Of a stretch of DNA of 64,000 nucleotides, positions 20,936 through 33,500 are shown in pieces. The translations under genes were made by a program, and so were the position numbers. The stretch covers positions 3,675,472 through 3,739,471 of the forward strand of contig FN649750.1 in the NCBI GenBank assembly GCA_000310025.1, written 5' to 3'. Position 1 is the first letter of the stretch, and each line of letters starts with the position of its first letter. Below the pieces are notes generated by a model. The model did not search any database, was not told the origin of the DNA, and saw nothing but the letters and a program-made list of their open reading frames with translations. This DNA is from Ectocarpus siliculosus. Lineage: Eukaryota; Sar; Phaeophyceae; Ectocarpales; Ectocarpaceae.

Positions 20936-21511
20936 AATTGAGATCAACAAAACCTACTTGATTAGACTACTTATATACGTAGGCCCAAATAACAATACAT
21001 TTGCAGCCGACGTGTGAGAGGAGAGACAAAGAGGACGTGCAACAGGACACGGAGTGCACAGAGGAGAGGAAAGCGCATAGCCTACCTTCCTTGTGTTGGA
21101 TAACCCGCCCTGTCAACGCGGGGAAATGGGAGATGAATTGTTATCGTTGTGTTCGCACTCTCTTTCTGTTTTGGAGGTCCACTCACCTCTTTCCAACCCT
21201 TCCGCCGGTCGCAGCAAGCCTCTGGGTGTTGCGGCTGTCGCTCTCATTCTCACGCTCACTTTTGCAACATCTCGTTGCTGGTCGTGGTCACGTCGTAATT
21301 CCATTTTGGATCGAACACGGCCCATCGACATTCTTTGGGCGGGGTGATCAGACGAAATGTTTGGAGACTCTACAAGGTGCAAATAACGTTGCAAGGTGGT
21401 GCTGAAATGATGTCCTGTGCAATGCGGTCGAGAACTTGCCGGTTCTTGGGCTCACCGCTCGGCGCCTTTGGCAAATGAAAATATTCCAGGACTGTTGGAG
21501 GCTGAGCGAAC
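20936..21511. other. A-B spacer, last part: presumed 5' region of channel copy B
   Basis: Nothing recognisable until the last ~60 bp. There the sequence resembles the region just upstream of the copy C start (TTGGCAAA...GGAGGCTG before the ATG in both). That short conserved block may be 5' untranslated region or promoter-proximal sequence. No TATA box or other core element was identified with confidence. Confidence 0.35.
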
Positions 21512-21556
21512 ATGGCAAGGGTCGGCAAGCATGTATGGGCGCCACACAGAGCACAG
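21512..21556 (+). CDS. Copy B exon 1: 15-codon initiator exon with GC donor
   Basis: The peptide MARVGKHVWAPHRAQ is preceded by an in-frame TGA two codons upstream of the ATG. The donor is CAG|gcaaga, a GC-type site with otherwise good consensus. Copy C has the same GC donor, whereas copy A has GT. It joins in phase 0 across a ~1.3-kb intron to 22836 (LKQETMYHLRRHI). Confidence 0.68.
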
Positions 21557-24500
21557 GCAAGACGAGTTTCCGGGCTTTGTGCTTTTGTACGGTGGTACAC
21601 GTATGCATATTTAGTGTGAAACACAGAGATCGATTTGTCGTGGGACGACCCTCCGATAATCCGTGACTACAACTGCTGTGGGCTGTGCAAGCACGTTTCA
21701 TCCAAAGCAACCTGGGTTTTTGCTGTTCCTTCTTAGGCTCATGAACAAACGCCGCCTGCTGATCTACTTGGCACGGCACTGAAAGGGGAAAATAACACTT
21801 GGTTGGGTGCAGTTTGCAAACTGAGCCTCCATTCTATAGGCTTAGCAGCGTTGTTGTAGAAAACAGTCGCCCTGTATATGTGTCGATGTAAGAATTCGCG
21901 GGGAAGTAGTTTGGCTGGTGTAGACGGCACACGGCCACGTCGAAGATATAGCCAATATTGACGAAACTCTCGGCGCAGGAGCTTTGACGCGCGAGATTCG
22001 TTTCGTACCGACACGTAGATGCGCCTTCGTCGTGTAGTAGTGGGGCCGCGTGTGACGAATTGCCTGAATGCTCACTCCGCCTGTGCTAATTGGTCTTGTG
22101 CGGTCCTCCGACGGAGCGGCCAATAGTGGCCCTTCGCTCATCGCGTTCGTCCAACCATGTGCTGGTGTGCGGGGCACGGCAGTAGTTGCTTCGTCTGGCG
22201 TTGATTTCTGCATATCTTGGTTGGCATGTAGTGACTTGAGCGTGCTAATCTGGAATACTTTGCTGTAGTCTTGTCAGTTTTCGCACGAACGTTCCGGCGA
22301 ACAGCATTGCAACCCGAGCGAATTCCTCCGAATTCATATGGGAGGAGGGGGACAGCTTCAGAATGACCAAGTTTGCAAGCCCTCCAAAATGTGCTACTCG
22401 CTGGCCTTGGCATGTGTCAAGCACTATGCATACACACATATTTTTCTCTCATGGGCGTAGTTACAAAGCGTTTGTCATGAACAGTCAACTAGAGAACGGC
22501 GAGGGGCCGGTACACACACAACATCATGAAGCAAAACGTGCTCGTAGTTTCACTGCTTGATGTTCGTCTGAGGGAGAAGCAGCCTTCGATTTAGCCATGC
22601 CCTACCACGTGTTTCATACCCCTCGAAGAATCACATCGCCGTGTTTATTGAGTGTTAGAGTGCCGAAAAACATTCCTATGAGCAGAAGCAAGGTACTGCG
22701 TTGGCACCAATCGGAGAATCACGAATCAATCCAGCCCGTTCGATCAAGAATAGACGGCATCATATTTTTCAGGACTACAGAGAAAAGCAGCACCTTCACC
22801 TACACAGCCGTTGTTCTGATGCCAACCCCGACCAGTTGAAGCAAGAAACGATGTACCACCTGCGCCGACACATACGAAACCCGGAGATGGGCGTGGAGAA
22901 GGGATGGAAGTTGGTGAAAGACGAACTAGGGGAAAACCTGGAATCGATTTTGGACGAGGCGCTGCTGTCCAAGTGCCCCGAAGATGGGCAGAACTTGCTC
23001 ATGTACGCCGCTGCCCACGGGAACGAGGAGTGGTTTCTGCACCTGATCGACCACATCAGATCACAGGTGATTCTATGGGAAGCGTACATCTTGCACAGCC
23101 AAGGTACTTAATGCCCAATGCTGTACAGCATCTACCCGTCGGTTCACCGAAAAGCGTACTCTCGTGAGTCAGCAGGCGCCTGCGCTGCGCGCCCCTAGCG
23201 GGGATGAACCTCCCACGACAAAATCATGGTGGCCCATGTAGTAAAGCTGACGTATGCGTTTTGAATTGCATATTAGTGCACGGTGTGTAAACGAAAAATT
23301 GTGAGGACACTCATTTTTGTTCCACCGCGTAGTAGACCCTCTCTCAACTTTGTCGACAGCATGCACGACAGAGAATCTTGGTAGCAGATTATGAGCAACG
23401 ACGTCGATCTTCCGACGCTCTGTGTTTGTAAAGCTGTGGGGAGCTATTGTGCAGCAAGGACTAACCCAGAATTCACCCAGCCATCTATTGTCTGCCTCCC
23501 GCGCTACGCTGTACTTCGATACACTCGCTGCACAATCCACCAAGCTGGGAATCCCTGCGCTCGTGACGGAACTACGGGAGATCGACATCGACGGTTGTCC
23601 TCTGCTCTTTCATGCGGCATCAAGCAACTGCAAGTATTCCTGCTTTCGAACGGCAAAATACATCATCTTGTCGGTGCTGGGCAAGGGCGAGCTTGTGCAG
23701 CAGTTCGAGCTCGTAGACGGACTCGGGAGGGGGATACTCATGCATGCCGCGAGGAGCAACCACGTTGACAACTTCAAAGAGGTCTTTAACAGGTGCAGAG
23801 AGGTAGCTGATCGCATGCGCCCCCACGACGAGCCCACGGTCGGCGGCCAGACAGAATCTCTCGACCCGCAACTACCAGCGACAGACACCGCGTCTGCGGA
23901 CATTGGGCTTCTGCGAGAAGTATTGGGGAAGGCCGACCGTATAGGCAAGAACTGCCTTCACCATGCAGCGGAAGCGGGTTCCTATGCAGTACTGCACGAG
24001 GTGGTGAAACTTTGCTGTTCGGTGTACGAAGAGATGAACACGGCCGACATCATGGGGCGGACCCCGATCATGTACGTCCTTCGCAACGACAGCTGTCGGG
24101 GGCAAGAGCAACAGGGCTCAACACTAGCCCTGAAAGAGGAATCCCTCCGAAAGAAGTTCCACGAGCTCTACGAGGCTCTGCAGGATGCAACATGCCCTCA
24201 AGATACACCGGTCAAGACAGGATGGATGGAACCATCGCGTGTACCGCCTCCGTCCCTAGCCGTACCGAAAGGGACGCGCGTCGACACTCGGGCAGTAACG
24301 GAGTTGATGCACGCTGCACGAGGCGGCTTGGTGTCTTTGGAGCTAGCTCTGAACAAGCTCCCGCTTGCCTCCAGAAACATTGCTGAGGGTGGGTTCACGG
24401 TGGCGCTAGACAACGCGCTCGCGGTCAACATGACGATCGGTAACACTCAAGAGCAGTCTCACCGAACCAAAGCCTGGGGATGGGCTTTGCTGTTGGCAGC

Positions 24501-27500
24501 CGCCGCGAAGCTTGGCGATATTGATGTGCTGTATCATGTCCTACTGGCCATTAAGGTAAGTTTTAACATATTGGTAGGAAAGGCAGAACACATGCAACAC
24601 TGAATGACTGAAGCAGTATACGACAAAGAAAGACGGATTGGCTCCTTGGGCCGTAACTTCACCGTCATAGGCTCGAAGCGTTTGGTGGTGGTCATGATGA
24701 CACGGACCCTTCCCAAACCAATCAGCATCGTAACCCTTTGTTTTGGCGCGGAACCTCGCCCTAGAAAGGGCGGGAAAAGCTCACTTGGGCATCAAGCGTA
24801 CAACACATTCGGGTAATTGTCAGTATCAACGGACAGGTTTCTAGTCTTGCAACCGATTGGATTGAGGCGTGATAGTAGTTCTTCGAAGACGAACAAGAGA
24901 AGCAACGCAGGGTGCTTGGGTTGTAAATCTTGGTTGTTATCGGTGTTTGGTGAGACAATTGGCTTAAACCTGTTATAGCAGGACATGTGAATCAAACCGC
25001 GACGGACTATTTATTATTGCATTATGAGAAGATTGAGACACTGTCGACCGTCTTGCTTTCTGTGCCCACTTTGTTGTTACAGAAAGGGAAATTCACCCTT
25101 GTCAAACACGGCGAAAATGACCACGATTTCCGGCTCGCCAAAGTGGAGAGACCCGCGGGTGGCGGGTGGGTGGAACTCCCGCGGGGCGACAGAGTGCAGG
25201 AAGCTGTACGGGCGATCAACACCCGCGGAAAGTCCGTCTTCTCATACGCGATCTTGTCTGGACGGACAGATGCTATGGAGCTGGTGTACGATCTCGTGAG
25301 AGGACTCTTCGGAGACAAAACCAGTCAGGTACATGGTTTGCTCCTTGTATTGTTTTCGTCGAACTCGGCGTCAGCCTGGATGTGAATGGCCAAAAAGCGA
25401 AATTCACGTCCCATATCCGGCATCAGCTCACTAGAGCATGACTAACTCGATTGAGAACGTACCGACCGGGCGAAGAAACCCACGAGTTGAGGTATGCACC
25501 ACTTTCCTACGTGTCATGAGTCCACGAGGGGAGATTAAACACGGTTCTCATGTTTCGCTCAATGCCCACGCTCCGCCAAGAAACTCGTTGAGGAACACTT
25601 CAAAGAAGTAACGCACCCTTGTGCAACAACCATCGCGACTATTCCGTCTCCCCCTCAAAAGCTCTTGCTAAAGAAACACGTCATCGGTTCCCATTCATGC
25701 ATTCAGCGGACCAACCAAACCCTTCTGACTCTTTCCCGCCGCCGAACGCCACCCCTTCACTCCCTTGGCAACCCATTTCAGACCTGGGATACTCTCAGCG
25801 GGAAAACAAACAAGAGCAGCTCGCTCACTTGTGCGGCGTCGGCGTCGATGGAGGCGGACAACCACGGGATTACCATGTTCGACAAAGTGTTCTCCCTGCT
25901 GCAGCAGGTGGTGTCGCTGGTCGTTGACATCCTTCACGTAGAACACGACAGGGGATGTTTCCCATGCTGCTATCGGGCCGTTTCCCATCAGCTAGTTACC
26001 CAAGTCGTTTGGACATCGTGCATTCGGCGCTTGACACGCCACAAGGGATAAATCCGAAAATACATACGATCGACACAGGTGCGCTTGCGGTTGTTTAGAA
26101 ATCGGGCGAACAGTATGCGTTCAATGTTGCTCTGCTGTTGGGGAGGTCTCCCTTGCTGTTCAAATTAATCGATCAGAGTTGTGTGCGAAGCTCTTCTTGG
26201 GGCCATGAACGGAGGGCGACAAGATTTGTTCGGACTAAAGGAGATGTTTCCGGCTGCATGTCGAGCGGGGAGAACCCAACCAAGAAGTACGTTGGGAAAA
26301 AACATGCTGAGCTGCGCTCGCCCCCTGTCGCGCCGCATTGCAATCGTGAACGCACGCGTACCTGAACAGCAAACGGACGACCGTCTACTGGTTCAGAGAC
26401 AACTATCGCCGAGGTTTGCAATGCCCCACCGAGGCAAGGGGAAGGTGAAGATTTCGCCTCTGGTGGGAGCCGCCTTCAGCAGCAACTGGATCCTCTTTCG
26501 GAAGGTGTACGACACCTACGAGGAGTGGACTGGTCACCGCTGGTGGCGCCAGCAGGTGAAAGCTCCGAGGTCTTTAGCTTGGACGGTCCGCATTCTTTCA
26601 AAACACCCCAATTCTTGTTCTTGAAAATTTCTCCAGCAAATCATATTCTGTGCTCGATATCGTGAGTGGTAATGCGAAGGTAGATATATCGTGGAGCGCA
26701 CACGTGGGTGGGGCGCAGAGAAATGGGTTTGGGGTTCCAAAGCTAGGCTCGAAAGTCGCAACCATCCGCAGATGTTGAAAACACCTGTTGCAACAGTCGC
26801 GCTCGTTGTCTGTAGCAATCACATGCATTCCAAAGCTGAACCCCCGAGGTTTCGTAACATGAACACACCGCGCAGGGGCTGATGTAGAAGATAAGTTTTT
26901 GAAACGTTAGGTAGGGCTTGTACCCGTATCATATGAGTAGAGTGCTAACTACATATGCCGTTCGTCAATGCCTTCCCTCTCTCTCTCAGGTCCTAGCGCA
27001 GATCCCGTCGGGCCCACCCCGTCGACGATCCGTGTTGGAGCTTCAGGAAATGCACGATTGTGAGGATGATATTCCGGCACTCATCATTCGCGGGGCGTGG
27101 AGCATTCCTGCCGTCATGTGGCGTGACATCGTCAAGGTACACCAGCACATTTGGAGTACAGAGCTACTCATCTTGGTTGGGTTTGGTACGCAGCAGAGGG
27201 CTGCCGTCACACGGCGTGGTGAATCACATCCTCCCACCGAAACAGGCACAACGAGAAATCTCGATATTCTCAAATAAGAACAGGGTGTGTGCCTGAGAAC
27301 AGTATTGTTTGACATTGGCAAGGGCTTCCCCCCTCAATTCTATGCTTTTATATAGCAGAAGTCCTTACGACGTGCACATCTTGATATCTTTTTATTTTAG
27401 CTTTTTTGCCGAATTTTTTCTTTTTGTATGGTTGTTCACCCTTAATCATCCAATACAACTTTTTGGTGGATGAACGTACACACTTGCTGAGACAATCACC

Positions 27501-30500
27501 CTTACAGCATAAAGCGCATGCTTCCGTCGCGCTTATCGGCGAGATGGCGGTGGGGCACGTCCACAAAGACGCAAAAAACTTCACGTTTGTTTATTTCTAA
27601 CTCTCTCCCTTGTCCCTGATGTGTGAATCATGCCTGTATGACCTCATACTACCAAGACGCTAGATACTAGTGGCAGGGGCGGGCGGCCGCCTACCCTAAT
27701 AGTAACCTACCATCATAATCTTGGTCGCGAAGACAAGATCGCTTCAGACGGGGGAGGTACAGACGGGCCCGCAGTTAAGAAATACTTGCTGTTAAGAGAC
27801 AGAGGCTCACATTTTCACGTAGAAGGAGTGAGAGATTTGGGGTAAGAAACACACCTCAGCGGTGGATCCTATACCACTCTCTATACTCCAACGTGAAGCA
27901 ACCTGTGCTCGACATTGGCGACGAAATAAAAAGCTGAGCCTCGACCTGACTTCGACGTTTCTCATCGCCGGGCCCGTACTATATACGGCAACCGTGACGA
28001 AGTACCTGTGGGAGGGAGGCGTCCATCCGAGAACAATTGCATAGGAAAGACTTTCACGGTGTCGACACCTAGAATGTACCGCTTGATGACCTTGATTGGT
28101 CATACGTTGGAACATACAAGATTAATACATCGACGTCCGGGACTAGTGGGATGCCTCTCACAACAACATGAGCCTTGTTTTCGCCCTGAGTCAATTTTGC
28201 TACAGTATCGTATGGTCGGATGGCCAACAAACAATCATGTGGAAGCATCTACCGCTCTCTCCAAATGACCCAGTACGTGCAGTCTTGGCGGATGCACGGT
28301 GTTGGATCCACATCCACAAGTACATCTGTCTGAGAGATCCTAACTCTCGTCAGACGTTCTGTATGTTATCCGGTTTGCTCATCGTCCCTTCGAAACACTC
28401 CCGTCGACGTGCAGGCGTACCAACGAGCACAGCTCTGCAGCCCTGACGCGACGTCCAGAGGCGTTCCTCAGCCTCTTCGGATAAACCCTTTGCCGTCTTG
28501 GAGAGACGAGTTCAAGGGCTATTCCAGGAGGGCAGTTAAGGAGGCAGCCAAGCGCGGTACCTTCAGGAGCCTCAGGTCAAGCCGAATGGGTCATGTATCG
28601 TGTTGTACATTTGCAGGATAGGATTCAAAATTGGTGCAAATTTTGGAAAGACATCTGGGAAGCGTGTACCTCTTCATCTACCAAATGCGACCATCAGAAC
28701 CCGGGGAGGAACATCCTAGGCGAGGTTCTTCTGCCTCCGCAGGGAGCCTCTCGCCCAATGCAATACTTTCATCAACTACCAATGGGGATACGAGAAACGC
28801 AATCGCGTTAGAGGAGACCAACCACGTAGACAGAAGTTCACAACGCAAAGAAGGGCGGCATAAATACATCGTCGTGAGCTTTCTTTGGGCGTACCGGTGA
28901 AGTCGGCTTCTGATATCGGAGAAGCAATTCAACTGTGAAAGTCTGCTTACCATGTGTGCAATGACTAGCTTTTACGCGGTATAGCTGGCGTGGATCATTG
29001 CTAATACCCGGTGTGTAGTCGGTGTTTAGCTGAACAACCCATGACCAACAACACCACCCGTCGGTTCTGAGATTCAGCAATGACCTGCAGTACTTCAGTG
29101 GTTCTCTACTGATCAAATCTTGAAGCAATGTTGTAGGCTTGGGTCTAAGTTTTGTTTGCGGTTGGCTTCATTACCCGCTAGAACAGTCCATAACGCATAG
29201 GGGCCAGAGCAGATAGTGGCGTGAAGGAAGTCACAGCAACAACAACAACAACAACAACAATCACGGCGACTACCTCGCGGCCTGGGATGATATCAGGGAC
29301 TTGGTTCAGGAAGGATTCCCGCTCCATGAGCACCACATCCCTGCCCTTCTGGAGAATATCGGAGATCACGAAAAGGACATTATCGAGACGATTCTTGCTA
29401 CGGTCACTAACGCCAGGTGAGACGCGGCAAAAATTTACACAAACCAACCGAACGCCATATGCTAGCATGAGTAATGTAAGGCTCGGGATGTTTCTGGTCT
29501 CTGGCATACTGTGCTTGCTTCATGTATGGACTCGAGACTCTTAGTCGTTTGTGCCAACGTGTCTGTCTCACAACGACGTAGCGGACTCGTTAGAACGGCT
29601 AGAAATTCGGACTCCTCGCGTTATCGCGACCAACTCACACAGGCACCGGCAGGCCCTAGTTGCTAGACCCCAAATCAACCACACGACACAGTGGGATACG
29701 GACGAGTGAAATCGACATATAACAATCATAGGATGGGTTCTTGCGGGATGTACGTGCTGCATGGACTTAGACTATACCTGAAGAATGTAGTTTCTCCGGA
29801 TTGAGGACATCGTTTTCACAGCCAATATCTCGCAAGAAGAGAAGGGCCCCTCAGCTCAATCGAGTACTACAGCCGGTGCGCAGCCACCCATATTTTCTTG
29901 CACACTGTGCCTTTGCCTAGAAATCGAGCCAGAAGTTGGGAGCAGCTACCATGTCACTCACATGCCAACGCTACACCCCGTTCTACAAACTAGAAGCTTG
30001 AATGCCAAACTTGGTTGACTTTAGAATTGACCTCATCGAACACCACCCCACAGCAACCCCTTCGCGATGGGAGCTGGACTGTCGAGGACCCTGAGGACAA
30101 GCGAAGTTGACCACCCGATGCACCAACTGGGCCTCCGCCGTCTCCAAAGCATCATCGACGACTTTACCATGGAGGCATGTTTGGTTGTTGAATACCTCCA
30201 TCCCTGGTTTTGGTTAACACCGAGAAGCTGAAACTCCCTCGATGGCACAACGGCACGTTTCCCTGACATGGTGCTGGTCATCAAGGCACCGAATCGTCAC
30301 AGGTCTATCGTCGGGTTGAACGATATTCATTCACCGATGAGCCCCATCGATGCTTATCCCGGAGTACTGCTCTAGCGTTTCTCATGCGCGAGCTTACCAA
30401 CGGTGGGCGCGACCAGTACGTTCTCGTATGTTGTTGCCTTCTCGGTCGTACAATTTCACAACAGCATACTAGAGACGGTGACCAGTAGGCACGAGGGTGC

Positions 30501-33500
30501 AAAAAGGCGATTCCATCGAACCATCCCGCCTTGTACAAAACGCAAAACGCACCCCGTGGCATCTCGGTTTCCCAACGAACAGCTCTTGGACAAGCTCCCA
30601 CGCACGGTCCGAGGCATGGGAATGGAGCTAATCGGCGGCCATCAGCCGATCACCTTCGGCGAGGGGTTCCACCAAGGGAAGCATCACAGGCTCGGCAACC
30701 TCGCAGGCTTCATCGCCGTGGTACGTCCATTTGTTTTCGATATGTTGGCGTTGAACTCTCGCCAACACCTTCACTACTTGGCAGTCACAGCCTAATGGCA
30801 CTGAGAAAACGTGTACGCATAGAAACGTGGTTTCGAAAGGCATCCCATCCAAGAATATCCTTGTCTGTGGCTATTGTAGAAGCTCTTAGCCACACGAAGC
30901 TAGATATTTGTGCACAATTGGTAGACACAGAGGCCCCGCCGGGACAAGAAAGAAAACAACAATAACGAGACCGGGCCCTCCCTTTCCGCTAGAGGTCAGC
31001 CTCTTGAATGAGCCAATTGGCACTCAAGTCTAAGCGTTGTCGGAAAGTCAGTTTGTAGCGACAAATACAGGTAGAGTGGCTAACAAACGGATTTCGTCTA
31101 ACTCCAGGTGCGAACACGAGCATTGCATGTCGTAGGCCGTCACGCCTGTGATGTTGGGGCACTTGCTGGCGGTAGTGTAACGAATGGCCAATCGCTACGT
31201 CGCCCATCAGTTCGAGTGTGTGAACCGATACGTCATCAAGGGGTGCATCGTCGTGACCAAAACCATCGTGCCAGAAAGGCTGGTGACCGAGAATCTTGGT
31301 TCATGGCCGTACAATGGGGTGTCGTATGCGCGCAATGCATCATGTGCAAAGTAGTCGCTTGCTCTCTGGCTCGGCTCTGCAGGACGTGGACCCTTACGGC
31401 ACCAACGCTTCCCAGTTCCCGCCTTTTGGTCATAGCCATCTCTGGTCTCCAGTTTTGGAAGGAAACAGGAAGACATCCCCATTTGTCGCACCGGTACAAC
31501 CGTTTCCCCTTTTCACCCACTAACGCCTAAGGGCAGCAATTCCAGATATTGTGTGTCTGTGGAAAGCTGACGCGCCTCGAGCCGAGAGAAACTGTGAGCG
31601 GGTCCTTGAGTTTATTCCCGAACAACCCGCCCTGTCATTATTTCAAGTAGGCTCGACTTCACCCTTATTCCAGTATTTCAGCCAATCGCGAGCATCGCAA
31701 CTGTCGCCTCTTCTCCGGTTTCGTGTGTCTTGTGCGGTTCGGCAGCAATGGTTCCTCGAGCCGCGTGTCCTGCTTGGAGACGTTGCCGTCGAGAACCGGT
31801 GAGCAGGGCTTGTGACGTAGGCCTGGATCAATCGTATATTTCAATCAGACAGAAGGTCTCAGCCGTCGGATTTGTGAATGTGTGGTGTTGGCAGGTCCAT
31901 TACGGTCTCATGATGCAACAGTCACGAACCACACCGGAAACGGCGAGGTTGAACGCAACCGCCATGAAGCGTGGACGAGCGTGTCAACCGCCATCGAAAT
32001 TCCCAGCTGTGAAGTACCCGGATGGAGCAAATTAGCCCAGTGCCTACGTCGCCCACGAGTATTTGTGGTGATGATGCGTTTCTTTCCCCACCGTTGTGTA
32101 GCACGCGTCGAGGCGGGCCGCGCAGGATGCTCACATTTCCCCCGGAAACGCATCGCTCTGGGCGCAGGTACAAGGAACCAGACTACATCGACCCTCTACG
32201 CCGGGCCTTGGACCGAGGCTCCAAAGGCCTGGATATGGCCAACTCTCCGCTAGCGCGAGACTACGTGCACGTCAAATTCACCGGGACACTCCCTCACTGG
32301 ACATCGCGGAACCCGTTCCAGCCGACTGTCAACGAAGGTTCAAGTTCGTTAGAACCCACGTAGATTCACGTGTTTTGCACCCGACGAAAGGTGGACTATG
32401 ATCGTTTGCCTTGCGCTACCACAGACTAGTTCAACAGCAGATAATACACGATAGCTCCCTTCCCCAGATGAATTGGCCTCCCCAAACCCATAGTTTCAAG
32501 AACATTTCCAAAATTCCAGCTGCCTCCATTGCGAAAGCCGCCCACCAGGAGGAAAAACGTCTACCAAAGAGGTTCATTTACATCGGTTCAAGCGGTTGAA
32601 AGCACCTTGTATTCCGGATTGTGTACATATCTCACGTGAACTATTCGTTAGTACCATAGTGCTGCTTCCTGGGTGGGTTTGAGCGGCTATTCCGTGTGAA
32701 AATCGCTACAACCTACATTGCTACTGCATCTTCACGTTGTTTTGATTCGGGTGGGTGTTCGGACTGGTCAGCTTCGATCCGACTAGTGCCGTTATTGTCG
32801 CATGGTCCACATTTGCGGTCTGTATGCTCTGAAACCTTCCACATGAACCGACATCAGCTGCTTATTCTTGTCGCAATATGCCTGTTCGTGCTCATCACAA
32901 CCGTTCTCACAAGGCCTCTACAAGTACGACGACTTCGAGACATACAAGCTGTCGGAGATCCTCTCGACTCCAGTCAAGCCGCCAACTGCAAATCAGGAAG
33001 GCGAACAATCCCCCGCCCAAAAGGAAGGATTCATCTCCATGACCTTCCTTTTGAGGTTAGTGCGATATCCCCCCTGCTTCTGGCGTAGGCTGGTGGTGGT
33101 CTATCACCCACACGGGTTTGAAAACCGAAAATAGCACAACAAACGTGCGACAATTGCATACCTCAGCAACAGAATTCGGCGAGTAAAAACACAACTCCAA
33201 TGTCAGGAACTAACACACAGAGATCGACGAGCTGGAAACGAGGATTTCACGCCGTGGCCGGTTGCTCGAGGCTAGATTGATTACCACGGCCAGATTGCCT
33301 ACTTGGAAAAGGAAGCACCATTGCATAAACTTACGGGTAGGCCTTTTCCGATGCGAACCGTTCGTATTTTCATACGTACGTTTATATTTTGAAACTGACG
33401 TACTCTTGTCTCTCACTAGACGAAAACGGTTGTCGATCGTCATGGGGTCGAAGTCCATTGTTGGCGTTGCTGTTGAATCAATGCGCAAGAACGCCAGAGA

